From NCBI GenBank assembly GCA_036429605.1, contig JAVFKD010000004.1:1-64000 (forward strand): 64,000 bases of DNA. The letters run 5' to 3'. Position numbers and translations under genes: made by a program. Numbering within the stretch: position 1 is the stretch's first letter; every line of letters begins with the position of its first letter. Shown here in pieces: positions 46,295 through 58,803 of this stretch. Below the pieces are notes generated by a model, which saw nothing but the letters and a program-made list of their open reading frames with translations, made no database searches and had not been told where the DNA came from. The stretch comes from Cladobotryum mycophilum. Lineage: Eukaryota; Ascomycota; Sordariomycetes; Hypocreales; Hypocreaceae.

Positions 46295-46355
46295 TAACTT
46301 AGTTTTTATTTTTCTTATATATAATTTAACTATAACTATACGCTTTCCTTTATAA

Positions 46356-47157
46356 TGTTATATAAAAAAAGCTAAATTACTTTTATATAAATAATTAAAT
46401 AACCATTAAAAGTATTTAAAAGAAAATAAGTATAAGTAATTACTAAACTAAGAAAACTAATAACAGTGTTTAAACTCCTTACTCATTTTGTTCCTAGCTC
46501 TCGGCCCGATTCCAATTAATGACTCTATAAGCAAGGAAAGTCTGGCCAGAGCAGGACTACTTATTTCCACAGTGTAGTTGGTACAGATCGCTGTGGGGGA
46601 GAAGAATAAAAGCCGATTCTCCCCAGCCGCTATGCCATATTGGCAATACGCTATGAAGCTTCCGGTTCGGGGAGAAAGATATTTTCAATGCCACTGTCCC
46701 CGGCCAATTCACGGTCCTTTTGTTTCGTATGTACTCTCTGGCTTTCCCCGTTTTGTAAATTCGTGTTAGTATTAATATAACACCATGGGATAACCCGCGC
46801 AGAGCACTTAATTCCCCCGTAAACCTCCACAGTTTTGCAACTAGAATGTGGAGTGCATAAAACAGCGCATTGTCGGCATTGTTATCCTAGCTCTCAAGGT
46901 CACAAGGTGACAAGCTCGCGAATGGGAAAGAATAACCCATGTCGGAATGGGTCGTTTTAATTAATCTGGCGTGTCCAGGGTGACAGATTCTTGCGCCCTT
47001 TGTTCCGCTTCGTATTCTATGATTTCTCATCTTACCATACTTATATTCACCAGGACTTCCTACATCTAAATGTTTGTTCGAGACCATTAATTCTCAGTGA
47101 TTCTCACTGGGCTGTCTTTGGCTGCCAGTTTTGCCGGTTACCCCTCCGCCATTCATC
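46356..47157. other. Intergenic region upstream of the glucanase gene
   Basis: 800 bp: AT-rich to about 46480, then balanced. No gene or repeat recognised. The last 150 bp are probably the promoter and leader of the GH55 gene. Confidence 0.35.
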
Positions 47158-50104
47158 ATGAAGTTTCTCAACCGCCGGCTCCTTGTTCCGCTCCTTGCCC
47201 TCCCACATCTTTCAGCTGCAGGTTTTGGTTCTGGCCGTCCTGTTCCTCAAATTGAAGCCTCCGTTGGGGCGATTGAGGCAGAGTTCGCTGCTTATATCAA
47301 CTTCACTGCAGACAACCATGGCCAACACCCGCATGGCGTACCTAGTAAGAAGCTAGTGGCAGCGGCACCAGCTCAATACTGGCTTGGAAATATCAAGCAT
47401 CAAGGTGTCGCTCCTTTTGCTGGTTCTGGATACCAAGTGTTCCGTAATGTGAAGGATTATGGGGCTAAAGGTGCGAACCCATTCCCTGGAGATCAATTGA
47501 GTTTCACATACCTAACTAAAGATGATACACTTACACAGGGGATGGTGTCACTGATGATACCGCCGCCATCAACAATGCCATGGCCTCTGGTAATCGATGT
47601 GGACCTGACAACTGTTCCTCTACCACTGTTACTCCTGCCATTATCTATTTTCCGCCTGGAACATATGTGGTATCATCGCCGATTATTAATTACTATTTCA
47701 CAATGATGATTGGTGATGCTGTTAACCTGCCGACACTAAAGGCCAGCCCAAATTTTGGCGGTGTTGGTTTGGGTCTTATTGATGGAGACAAGGTGAGCGC
47801 GACTTATATTCATCCACAGAGACTTAGCCATGTTGCAACACATGAGGAAGCCAATAAATCCCCATGTAGCCTGGTCCGAGGCTAACATAAACTTTGCAGA
47901 ACCACATTTGGGGGCCAACAAACATCTTCTATAGACAAATTGCCAATTTCATCATTGATCTCACGGCGGTGCCACCTGTCAATGCTCAAGGCGGTGGACC
48001 AACTGGAATCCACTGGCCAACTGCTCAGGTATGTAGCTTCGACAGGGGTGTTTCTCTTACTTAGCCTCGAGCTTGGCCAGGCCAGTTAGTTCCTCAGTAA
48101 TGCCTCGTCTCTCTAACATGTATATTCAAGGCTACAAGTATTCAAAATGTTCGTATTATCATGAGCGATGCTTCGAATACCGCTCATCAGGGTATCTTCA
48201 TGGAAGATGGTATGTCCTAGCTGCCATTTTCTACCATGTCTTGGCCTTACCATGGCCAATACTCTCTCTGTTAATATGGCTAACGATGGTCGTATAGGAT
48301 CTGGTGGTTTTCTGACCGACATCACCTTCATTGGCGGCAAGTTGGGCGCTTCATTCGGAAGTCAGCAATTTACCATGCGCAATCTAACTTTTCACAATGC
48401 TCAAACTGCCATTCGCCAGACCTTTGACTGGGGTTGGACGTACGCCGGTATTACCATCCAGAACTGTTCCGTCGGTCTCGATATGACTGCTGTCGATGAC
48501 CAGGGAAAGCTAGGTGTGGGAGGTATCACGATGATTGACTCTAGTGTCTCTAACACGCAGGTTTTTATTAAAACTGCCAAGACCAGCACGTCCCAGCCAG
48601 TTGGAGCCGGAAATCTAAACTTGGAAAACATTCAACTCGCCAACGTTCCGATCGCAATCCAAGGTCCCAACGGTGCCACTATCCTGCAGGGTACTACGAG
48701 TCAGACCACCATTCAAGGCTACGTTACTGGCCACACATACAATCCCCATGGACCGACGTATGTTGATGGACCAGCCAGCCCATTCCCCCGTCCCGCAAGT
48801 CTGATTGCTGGCAATGGTGCGTTCTACACACGCTCAAAGCCCCTGTATGCTAACCTCGACGTTTCGAATTTCGTCAGCGCCCGAGACTTGGGTGCCAAGG
48901 GAGATGCTGTGACAGACGATACCAATGCACTCAACGCAGCGATTACCAATGCAGTGAATACTGGAAGGGTCCTCTTTGTAGATTCTGGAATCTACAAGGT
49001 GACAAACACTATCAAAATCCCACCTGGAGCACGCATCGTTGGAGAGGCGTATCCAAATATCATGGGATCTGGACCCTTCTTCTCAAACGCATCGTCGCCG
49101 CAACCAGTTGTTCAAGTTGGTTTACCCGGACAGTCCGGCCAGGTTGAATGGTCAAACATGGTGGTCAGCACTCAGGGCTCTACAAGTGGCGCCATTCTTA
49201 TTGAGTACAACCTTGCTAGCACGGCTTCTAACCCTTCAGGAATGTGGGATGTTCACGTCAGGATTGGTGGCTTCAAGGGTAGCAATTTGCAGCTCCCCAA
49301 CTGTCCTCAACATATTGGCAGTGATGCAATCAACTCGAACTGCATTGCAGCTCACACCATGATGCATGTTACGCCCAGCGCACAGGGCCTGTACCTGGAA
49401 AATTGCTGGCTCTGGACTTCGGACCATGATATCGAGGACCCTGGTCTGACCATGATTGACGTATACAGTGTCCGAGGACTCTTGGTTGAGAGTACTGCTG
49501 GAAACATTTGGTTGTATGTGCTTGGAATGTTTAATTCTACTTTTCTGGGTGACTATAAACTAACTTTGAGTTAAATAGATGGGGCACAGCCGTTGAGCAC
49601 AATGCTCTGTACCAGTACGAATTTTCAAACACAAAAAATATATTCATGGGCTTCATCCAAACCGAATCTGCCTACTACCAGCCGCACCCCAATGCCGGCC
49701 AATTCCAGTCTTCAACCCCTTCGAGTCCATTTTACCCCACCGACCCAGACTTTAATTTCTTTTGCCAAGGTCGCAATGGAACTTGCAAGCAAGGTTGGGG
49801 ACTGCGTGTTCTCGGCTCAACTGATATATTGTGTTATGGCGCAGGATTGTACTCCTTTTTCAATGATCACACTACGACGTGCTCAAATACTGACCAGGAG
49901 AACTGCCAGTCCCAAATACTTGGAGTGGATAGCGGCTTACCGCAGTCGCTTTCCGTTAGCAAAAACAGCCAAGTGAGAATATACAGCCTGAATACTGTTG
50001 GCTCTGTCTCTATGGCTACGGTAGGCAATGTGGATGTTGCATTCCAAAAGGATAACACAGGGCCTTTCCCGCAGGATGTGTCTTTGTTCGAGGTGTTAAA
50101 CTAG
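47158..50104 (+). CDS. Secreted exo-beta-1,3-glucanase, GH55 family
   Basis: Six exons (47158-47470, 47539-47792, 47900-48028, 48131-48209, 48298-49513, 49579-50104) with canonical introns; the sum is 2517 nt, 838 residues. A signal peptide starts MKFLNRRLLVPLLALPHLSA. GH55 has two beta-helix halves, each opened by a pectate-lyase-3-type motif: NVKDYGAKGDGVTDDTAAIN across intron 1 (about residue 100) and ARDLGAKGDAVTDDTNALN (about 456). WGTAVEHNALYQY (about 664, formed by splicing of intron 5) is a hallmark of the family. GH55 enzymes split glucose from beta-1,3-glucans, in own-wall remodelling or in attack on other fungi. The gene is complete, with no damage. Confidence 0.92.
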
Positions 50105-51617
50105 TTGAACTCAAAGATTATTTTTAAATAAGGCGTGTTGCTCCTATAATTGAGTAGCTTTAAGCTGCCTAGATCAAAGTCCTGTAATAGATCTTTCTTT
50201 ATACAGCTATATATCGTCTATTCTACTTATATCATGATTAGTGTGGTACTGGGTGTTCTCTTATTCAAATTTACTGCCATGTTTGCAAATGCTTGAATAA
50301 GTACATGGCACTGGTTAGCCTCTACTGCGATATCCAAATCTGCGTATATCAGAAGAGCGTCCTCCTCGGAGAACTGCGAGCCCTTATATTTTACCCATAC
50401 CCGGAACGGCATTCTAAGACAACAGTGCATGGTACGTGTCTTTGGGCACCTCCCAATGATGAGCAGTGGCACTACGGGCGTCTGTCCGTAAATAGAGAAA
50501 GTCCCTAAGAGTGGCCACTTGGATAAAGCAAAAGACAATGTGTTCATTCCATGCAAAGGGGCCAAGGTCAAGGTTTGTTTGCGTGTCCCAAATGCATCCC
50601 ATTAGTGTGTCTGCTGGAACACTGTGGATCTAAATGTACTAGTTCGCACAGCAACGTGCACAGGTTTGAGCAACGCATTAGCGACATGCTCCCCGTTTTC
50701 ACTAAATTGAACAAACTGGTTTTGGGTACAAGTTTATGATGCGAATGCTGGACGTACATCTTGATAGAAGCCCCCGAGTTATAGTGTGGAACGGAACAGT
50801 GTCCCCCACCAAGGCATCCTGCGGTAGTTAGAAGTTGACCAAAAATAATTATCTAGTATTGGCTCAGACGCTGTGATATCTGCCATGCTCTTCATTGCTG
50901 AATTTTAAAAGCAACGGCACACGCCGGGCTTTTCTTTTCCCCAAACGACATCCAGATATCAGTTACAGCATAGATCGCATGCAACATCCAAAGCTTTTCT
51001 CGACCAATTTCGGTTCGTTCAACCCAACCTGAATTACGTGAATAAGGCGTGCAGCGAATATTTTAGATACTTTAATTTTAGGGCGTAATGCTTTCAACGG
51101 ATCAACAAAAGACTCGTCAAGATCTACTTAGAAATACCGTATTAACAAAGCGTCTTCGAAGGTAGGGCGCACTGAACGTTACTTACGGTAATGGCCAAGC
51201 GACACTCCATGTACTTGTGGTACAAATCAAAGATACCGAGTTAGTCCCATGGACAGGCAACAAAAGCAACAGCAGTTGTGTGGCTTATTGAGCCAAAGAA
51301 TTGACATAAACAGTGATACATTTACTGGGGAGAATTTCAATCTCATCAATAGAGGGTCACGAAAACTAAAGAGTAAAGTGATAACTGACAAAGTATATAA
51401 CCCTGAACATTTGGACCAGAAAGCTAAACCTAACAGCGCGTATCCCTACAACATGTAGCATATGTCTTGGAATTGACTAGTACATACGTGTTCATTATAA
51501 GAGCTTTGAAAGGTCAAGAGAAGGGAATCCGGCAAGATTAACAACGGAAGCAATGTAGCTCAGGTCATAATTCTTGATAGGAAACACCTCAGCCAAGAGA
51601 TCCTAGAGACCCATTAG
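50105..51617. other. 1.5 kb with at most a decayed minus-strand gene
   Basis: On the minus strand, 50571-50227 is open for 114 codons (e.g. YKGSQFSEEDALLIYADLD) and a second frame at 50602-50414 overlaps it, reading HHWEVPKDTYHALLS. This could be a degraded gene with a frameshift, but I recognise no domain and no start or intron structure. 50760-51617 shows nothing. Confidence 0.3.
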
Positions 51618-52513
51618 TTAAATATCCATTTTAATGTAGACTTGCATTTGCCTTACCGCTGGTGACTTCATGACTGTGTTGCCCATGACTTCCATTAATC
51701 TGGGTTGAGAGACAAGTGATTCCAGACCCATGGCAACGACATTGACCACGTTATTGATCAGGATAGGACTGGGAACGAATCCGAGATTTGTCGGGATTCT
51801 TTGCTCTTCAAAAAGGTTCGGACCCAATCCAACTTAGGTCTCCCTCCAAGAGAGGTCAGTAGTAACCCGTTCTCGAAGGCACCCACTGCAATAGCCCGAG
51901 CACCGCATTGCTGCTTAGGATTGTGAGCAAAGACATACAAATCACGCGCTGACCTGGCTTCCCCTATAGCCTGAGGGGTGATAACATCATGCTTCATAAG
52001 GGCTTGAAGAGGAAGTGACCAAATCGATGCATTAAAGTCGTTGTTGTTGCCAATCTCAAGGTCCTCGCGGGACATGCTGCAGTCGTGCTCGATGAAACCG
52101 TGATTGGCCAGCTCTTCAAGGTCAAATGCAGCAAGTCTATACGCCTTGATGACTTCTGCAACGCCTGTAATCACACCAATCTCTGGCGAAGCACCAAGTC
52201 CTTGATAGATACCGCGAATAATGTCAACGGCAGTGACGTTCCTGCCGTTTCGAGGCAAAAATCCATGATTGGCAAGGGAATTAAGACCCGGGCAAGGGCT
52301 TCGAGCTGCCATTTGAATGTTAGATATCTAATTAGCCTCTGCTGCAAACTTTCACTTACAGTCATTAGGTCCCGCAGGCTGCCACTGGTCGAATCTTGGG
52401 TCGTTTGGGTTGAAGATGGGCGGGAGATGAATAGGAAGGCCAGGGAGTTGAGGAAGAGCAACCCCAACGCTGCTTAGAGAGGATATAACGGCCAAAGAGT
52501 AAGAAAACTTCAT
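51618..52513 (-). CDS. Secreted heme-thiolate peroxidase (chloroperoxidase/UPO family)
   Basis: Peroxidase_2 family (PF01328). Signal peptide MKFSYSLAVISSLSSVGVAL; intron 52359-52306 (GTAAGT...GGCAG) joins GPND to SRSPCPGLNSLANHGFLPR, which holds the proximal heme-ligand Cys (PCP). The acid-base motif EHDCSMSRED follows about 100 residues later and GGRPKLDWVRTF near the end. At A5 run 51810-51814 the frame breaks; one extra base gives a continuous frame ending EEQRIPTNLGFVPS... and the stop at 51618, total 843 nt (280 residues), close to the usual short-peroxidase length. Such enzymes oxidise or halogenate organic substrates with peroxide outside the cell. If the break is real, the C-terminus is replaced by about 18 foreign residues. 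Confidence 0.85.
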
Positions 52514-53257
52514 TTTTGATAGAGTTGAATAAGACTTGCTGTGTGTAGAATATTGCAAAGGTAGATGGTTGTTCTTGTAATCTGTATCAATGGGATAGTG
52601 CCCTATTTATCATTGAAACGCCGCTTGCAAATCTGCAGTACAATGCCCCCTATAGCATATATTACAACTATATTTGAAGGACTATGCATGCTTATTGCAG
52701 ATCCTCATGTTCTAGTCCAGACTATACTCCACGTATATCACGACATTACAATCTAAACCCCGAGCCAGGTCAGTCATGTCACAAAGGTATATCCTCCTTG
52801 GCTGATAATCCATTGGCCAGTTCGTTTAGAAAAATTGTCCAAGGTTCTGAGATGTGATGGGATGATTGCCGCAGATGACATTACCATCATAATGATTGGA
52901 TATGGAGAGGGCATGTTATAACGAGTGTGCATAAATGCCAAGAGTACAAGGCGCGAGAACGAAACCCAAAATTGGAACTGACAAGTGATTTAGTATCCAC
53001 AATATACCATGTACCAACATATCTACGGGCCGCCTGATGCGTGGCATTTGCAAATGCCGTTCGGGCCGTATACGTATTAAGCATTTCAACCTCCGATTCC
53101 ATGGAAAATGACTCGGTCAAGACTCTCCACTTCCCAACGTTATGAGCAGAGTAAAGCCAAGCCTGCCTTTCGCTATGCATGACCATAGCAATGATAAAAT
53201 AATTATTTTCTTCATTATACTATGCAAGTTACCCTACAAAAGGAAAATGCCAATAAT
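52514..53257. other. Intergenic region
   Basis: Promoter side of the peroxidase gene and 3' flank of the dienelactone hydrolase. Short frames on both strands have no family resemblance. Confidence 0.35.
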
Positions 53258-54120
53258 TTATGCATCGAGTAAAAACTCATCAAACCAGGCAACGGCCTGT
53301 GAAAATGCCGCCTCTTTGGCGAATCTTTGCATCTTGACATTTGGATCACCTCGGATGCCAAAACCATGCTCAACACCGGAAAACAGATTGATTTGATACC
53401 GCTGTCCTGTCCCCCTCATTAACTCCTCAGACTTGTGTCGCATCTCGGTCGGGAAGATAGAATCAGTCTCCGCGGCAGCAATTGACAGTGGGCCCGAAAT
53501 GGCAGACAGCTCATCCTCGTCGACGAATGACGGATGAGCGACAAATCCAACGTTAATTCCGCTCCGATAATGCCGTATGACGTACTGCCAAGGTGTGAGT
53601 AGTTGAATCATCAAGAGAACTAGACTCACCTTGGCACCAAAACAATACCCCACGCCTCCAATTTTCTGTATCCCAAGATTTCGCAATTCTCTAATACCAG
53701 AAACGATAATCGGGTCGACGAACTCGACCGTATGAGGATTGCGACCGTTGGAACCATTGTTTAGCCAGCTCATAAGATCAATACTGGCAAACTCGTTCAG
53801 TAGAACCGCATCACCATTAAAGACATCCGGGATGAGCGTAGTATAGCCTTTGGAAGCAAAGGCGTCAGCTAACAGTTGACTGTTTGAGTAAATACCCATG
53901 GCTTCCGGCGCAAAGAGGATGCCAATCCCTTTGTGTGTGCTACCACCCAAGGGTGTGGCCAGGTAGGCATTAACTCCGACATCAAGCTTCACAAGTTTCC
54001 CTTGTGGTTTGCCTCTGTAAACATAATGTTAACCAAGACATACGAGCAAACCACTTGATTGTATACAGACTCGTGGAGGGTACCGACTGTGCAGCAGTTA
54101 TTGGGGAGATTCGATGCCAT
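53258..54120 (-). CDS. Dienelactone hydrolase family protein
   Basis: Alpha/beta hydrolase of the DLH family. Exons 54120-54071, 54014-53630 and 53584-53258; the sum is 762 nt, 253 residues. The first intron uses a weak GTCTGT donor, chosen because it alone yields the family N-terminus MASNLPNNCCTVGTLHEG-KPQG in frame; the second is a 45-nt GTGAGT...GGCAG intron. Catalytic triad: Cys in GVGYCFGAK, Asp in AETDSIFP, His in GVEHGFG. Family members open lactones in aromatic degradation or act as general carboxylesterases; the substrate cannot be told here. Complete, no damage. Confidence 0.88.
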
Positions 54121-54851
54121 GATGCTAAATAGAAGAGCTCTTTTCTTTGTTCGTAGGAGAAAAGTTCACAGGAAACAGGCTTGGGTCAAAGCAGAATATA
54201 TACTAGATTGTCCCCTCACATTGCGACTAAATGTACTATTGCTGTTAGTTCAATTCAATGACAAATAAACTTACTAAAGGAGCATGAAAATGAAATGTTC
54301 AAGGCTTCATACGCTCGTGGTGGCTATGCGGATCTGTGTCTTCAAACTGAACTCGCTGCCTTTGCAAAGACCTCCCCGTTAAGTATTTTGGTTACATTGC
54401 TTGCCGGCATATAAGCCGGCACTGCTTAATTACCCCACCATATGCACAAATACACCAAAGTATCGTCCCGTAACCCCGCCCCGAAATGCCGCCCCGAAAT
54501 GCCGCCCCGAAATGCCGCACACGGGGTCCGCAAGCTAGGACCTTGCCCGCTAGGCGCATTTACAGCGTACCCAGGGCTTGATCAATAATCAGTGGAAGCA
54601 GTGCTGAGTCTGAATGCTACTGGAATATGCGCAACTGGCTTGTTGTCCAAGTTTCTCGTGATTAAACAGTCAATGGGCCTGACCGGAGATGACGCTAGTG
54701 GCAATGTATGCTAGAGAGGGATACAAAAAGGCGGGTAACGCTGCTTCAGCAATGGAGTGCAGCTCACAGCGAAAAATAAACTTAACCTACGATACCTCAT
54801 ACTGACTGTACTCAAGCTTTATCTTTTTAAGTTACATTTCACCAATATGGC
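54121..54851. other. Intergenic region with a GC-rich 13-bp triplicate
   Basis: Upstream of both the minus-strand hydrolase and the plus-strand carboxypeptidase relic. It contains the 13-bp tandem triplet described separately and no gene. Confidence 0.4.
54478..54516. repeat. Three perfect tandem copies of a 13-bp GC-rich unit
   Basis: GCCCCGAAATGCC repeated three times without mismatch, in AT-average surroundings between two divergent genes. It could be a regulatory cluster or simple slippage. Confidence 0.7.
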
Positions 54852-57800
54852 ATGATGCGCTCGAATTCCTTTCTGGTTAGCTTTCTTGCAAATCTCGTGG
54901 CATCTCCGTTCCCACCACTGCCAAAAGGCATTACAGTTATCAAGCCCAATCCTTTTAAGAACATAACACTCTCATACAAGGAGGTCAGAGACGGTCACGA
55001 TTTAATCACATGTGAATGAATTACAGTGTACTCACTCTCTTGTTATAGCCCGGAATATGTGAGACGACACCGGGCGTCAGGTCCTTTATGGGTCATGTTC
55101 ACCACCCTCTTTGATGAGGTTACTAGAAGAAAACGGACCATGCTTTGTTACGCCAGACTCCAAATCAACAAAGTTGAACCCATGGAGCTGGAATAACGAG
55201 GTAAACATGCTCTATATCGATCAACCAAACCAAGTTGGCTTCTCTTACGACACGCCAATGAATTTCTCGGTGCACCTGCCTGCACAATGATTCGGAGACA
55301 ATGGAGTCTATCGCATATGGCTTTTCGATAGGCTTGCCCAAGCTCATTTTGACTTTCTGTGCCAGCACTTTTCCCAGCCAAAAGCAATCGGCCACCAGTA
55401 ACACCACTGCGCAAGCCGCACAAACCTTGTAGCATTTTATCCAGATCTTGTTCTCCGAGTTTCCTTATTACAAGTACGGTGGCAAACGGTCAGCATTTGG
55501 GCTGAGAGCTACGGGGGCATTATGGTCCTGGTTTCATGCGCTTCTTCCGGCAGCAAAACGAAAATATTATGAATGACGTGGGACATGCGCACTACTTATA
55601 TTTAGATACACTGGGTATTGTATATCGTTACATTGATTCAGTGATTCAAACCGAAGCTAATATCGAGTTTGCATACAGAAACGTAAGCAAAACCTTCCAT
55701 CCCACTACTCGACATTCTGCTGACTTAATCTCAAGACATACAGCCTTCAAATCCCTGACCAGGCCATTTACAAAGAGTTTATGCATAATTTGATCTTGCC
55801 TTGCGACTGCAATGAGCAGATTACTCGCTGTCAGAATGATCTAGCAGGACAAGATTCTTCATCAGGCCTATCGAATTTGTGCCATATTAGTTCCCAGGGT
55901 GGGCGGGAATAAAAATAATTCAAATAATATTTAGAATAATTCGTATTCTAAATAAAATTATTTAATTAAATAATTTAAAATATTAATAAAGGTATTAATA
56001 TAAAGTAATTTTTTTAAATAATTTTATTTAATTAATTAATTTTTTTAATTTTTTTTAAAACTATTATATTTTTTTTATTTTAATTTATAATATTTATTTA
56101 ATATTTTATATATTATAATAATTATATATAAAATAAAAAAATTAAATATTTTATTTTTTAAATTATTTTTTAAATTAATATTAAATTTTATTAATTTATA
56201 TTAATATATTTTATTAAAAAGAAATATTTTTAAAATTTATATTTATATATTATAAAAAAATAAATTAAAAGAAATTTTAAAAAATTAAAAATTAATAATT
56301 GATTATTATTATTATAAATATTTTATTTTAATAATTATTAATTTTAAATATTTATATTTTTATATAAAATATAATATTAATATTAAAAACTTTTTTTTTA
56401 AATTATTATTAAAATATAATTATTTTAATTATTTAATTATATTAAAAAAACTAAAAAAAAAATTTATTTTAAAGATTTTATTTAAAATATTTAATAAAAA
56501 AATAATTTTATAAATTTTAATTATAATAATTATTATATAAAATTTATTATATTAAATTATAAAATAATTAAAATTTTATATTTTTTATATAACTTTTAAC
56601 TTTTAATTAAATAAATTTTTTTTATTTTTATTTAAATATATTAATTTTAATTAAAAAATCTTTTATTAAATTTTAAAATATTATATAAAAATAATTTTAA
56701 TTAACTTTTTTTAATATTTATTTTTTATTAAATATTTAAATTTTTTTAAATTATTATTTTTTTTAAAATTTATATTTATTTTATTAATTAATATTATAAA
56801 CTTTAAAAAATATTATTTAATTTTTATATAATTATAAATTATTTTAAAAAAAATTTAATATAATATAAACTATTATAGTTTTTATTTATATTATAAAATT
56901 TTAGTTTTTTAAACTTTTTAATAAATTATATAATATTATTATTTATATTTAAGATTTAGTTTTTTATATAAAACTATTTAAAAATTATATTAAATAAATA
57001 ATTTTATTAAATAATTAAATTTAATAAAATAATTAATATATAATAATTATAATTATTTTAAAACTTAAATCTATTATTAATTTTTATTATAAAAAAATAT
57101 TTTAATTTAAAAAAAAATTTTTATTTTAAAAAATTAAATATAATTTTATATAATTAAAAATATTTTAAAACTATTTATAAAAATAATATTTAAAATTAAA
57201 AATAATAATATAATTATTTTTAATATTTTATTTTATATAAATATTATAATTAAATACTTAAATAATTTTTTAATAAGTTTTTTTTATAATTATTATTATT
57301 ATTATATTTATTTAATTAATTATTAATATTAATATAATAAAAGATTTATATATAAAATAAATATTTAATTTTATAATTAAATATAATATAAATAGTTTTT
57401 AATAAATATTATAATTTAATAGATTTATTTATTTATTATATTATTAATTTAATTTTTTATTTAAACTTTTATATAAAATATATATAATATATTTAAAAAC
57501 TATAATAAAAATAAATAACTTTTAAAACTATAAAAGCTTTTTAAATAATATATTATAAAATATTATTATTTTTAATTTAATTATAAACCTTATATAAAAA
57601 AAATTAATTTTTTATTAAAATTAATAAAAATATTATTTATTTTATTAAAATAACTTTAAATATAAAATCTTAAATAATTTATTTTTTAAATAAAAATAAA
57701 TATAAAAATTATATTTTAAAAAAATTCTATAATATTAAAAAATAATTATTAATAATATAATAATATAAATTAAACTAAAAATAATAATATTTTAAATTTT

Positions 57801-58618
57801 TTTATTTAATTATTAAAATATTTTTTATATTAATAATAAATATTAAATTAAAAAAATTTTTTAATTATATATTATATAATCTTTTACAAAAAGATTTAAT
57901 TATTATTAAATATAATTAAAAAAAATTATTTAAAATATTAATATTAATTTAATATTTTATTTATTAAAAATTAATTATATTTTTAAATTAAAAAAAAATA
58001 AAAATTTATATTTTTTTTATATTTATATAAATATATTTATTTAATTAAAAACTATATAAATAAAAATAAAATATATTATTATTTAAAAGTAAAATAATAT
58101 ATAGATTATTTAATTTATTTACAATATTAAATAATTTAGAATAACCTAGATTATTTAATAATATTTATTCAGAATCCGAATACCATATTCTAGCCCACTC
58201 TGTTAGTTTCTTCTGTGATAAGCTAGGTACAGCGCAATACATGGAACTGGGACGATCTTGGTACGATCTTGGCTACCCTAAAGCTGATCCATTTCCTCCA
58301 CCATACATGTACGGCTACTTTACCCAAGCAGACATTCTCGAGGCAATCGGATCACCCGTGAACTTTATATCTGTTTCTCTAGCTGTCGAAGCTGGTTTCC
58401 AAAACACAAGGGACATTCTTGGTGGAGACTTTCTCGATGACATTGCCTATTTGCTCAATCATGGCATCAAAGCATATCAGTTTCTATTAATGAGCTTTAG
58501 AAAGAGATGGCATCTAATGGGCCTGGGACTCGTTTGTATATTGATGGAGCTCAGACAGTCTTACCTTGGAATGAAAGGGTGTTTCAACCGTGTTTCACTG
58601 TCTTCTGCATTACCCTAG
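54852..58618 (+). pseudogene. Serine carboxypeptidase (S10) pseudogene, split by a hAT transposon
   Basis: S10 carboxypeptidase landmarks in order: start MMRSNSFLVSFLANLVASPF (54852), an intron, CETTPGVRSFMGHVH, then directly LLEENGPCFVTP and NNEVNMLYIDQPNQVGFSY near 55195, FSEFPYYKYGGKR, the catalytic WAESYGG near 55500, and after the transposon YDLGYPKADPFPPPYMYGYF (58264) and ILGGDFLDDIAYLLNHGIKA. The segment that should hold the WLNGGPGSSS oxyanion motif is missing between MGHVH and LLEENG, so a deletion has removed it. A break at G5 run 55513-55517 is cured by one extra G (SYGGHYGPGF). The hAT element 55895-58202 interrupts the 3' half. Not functional. Confidence 0.8.
55895..58202. mobile_element. 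hAT-like DNA transposon, RIP-degraded (copy 2)
   Basis: Ends CAGGGTGGGCGGGAATA... and ...TATTCTAGCCCACTCTG, flanked by 8-bp target duplications TTAGTTCC (55887-55894) and TTAGTTTC (58203-58210) differing by one C/T. Homologous end to end with 42945-45598 but even richer in A/T, and it lacks about 290 bp corresponding to roughly 43930-44217 of copy 1. Different target duplications show two independent insertions. Confidence 0.88.
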
Positions 58619-58803
58619 AAACTCGGTGCAGGGCCATCTCGCTTAATACAGAAACTCAATAACATCCATTTAGCCATTCGACGTTCCTCGTGCTCTTCCT
58701 TAGATATGAAAATTATGAACTGAGATTGACCCCTCACTAAGCTTGAACAAGAAGAGAGACTTCGTATTTCTCTAAAAGTGAGAGATATGTCCCTAGAGTC
58801 ATC
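58619..58803. other. Short convergent spacer
   Basis: Remnant 3' flank of the carboxypeptidase and of the minus-strand regulator. No feature recognised. Confidence 0.35.
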
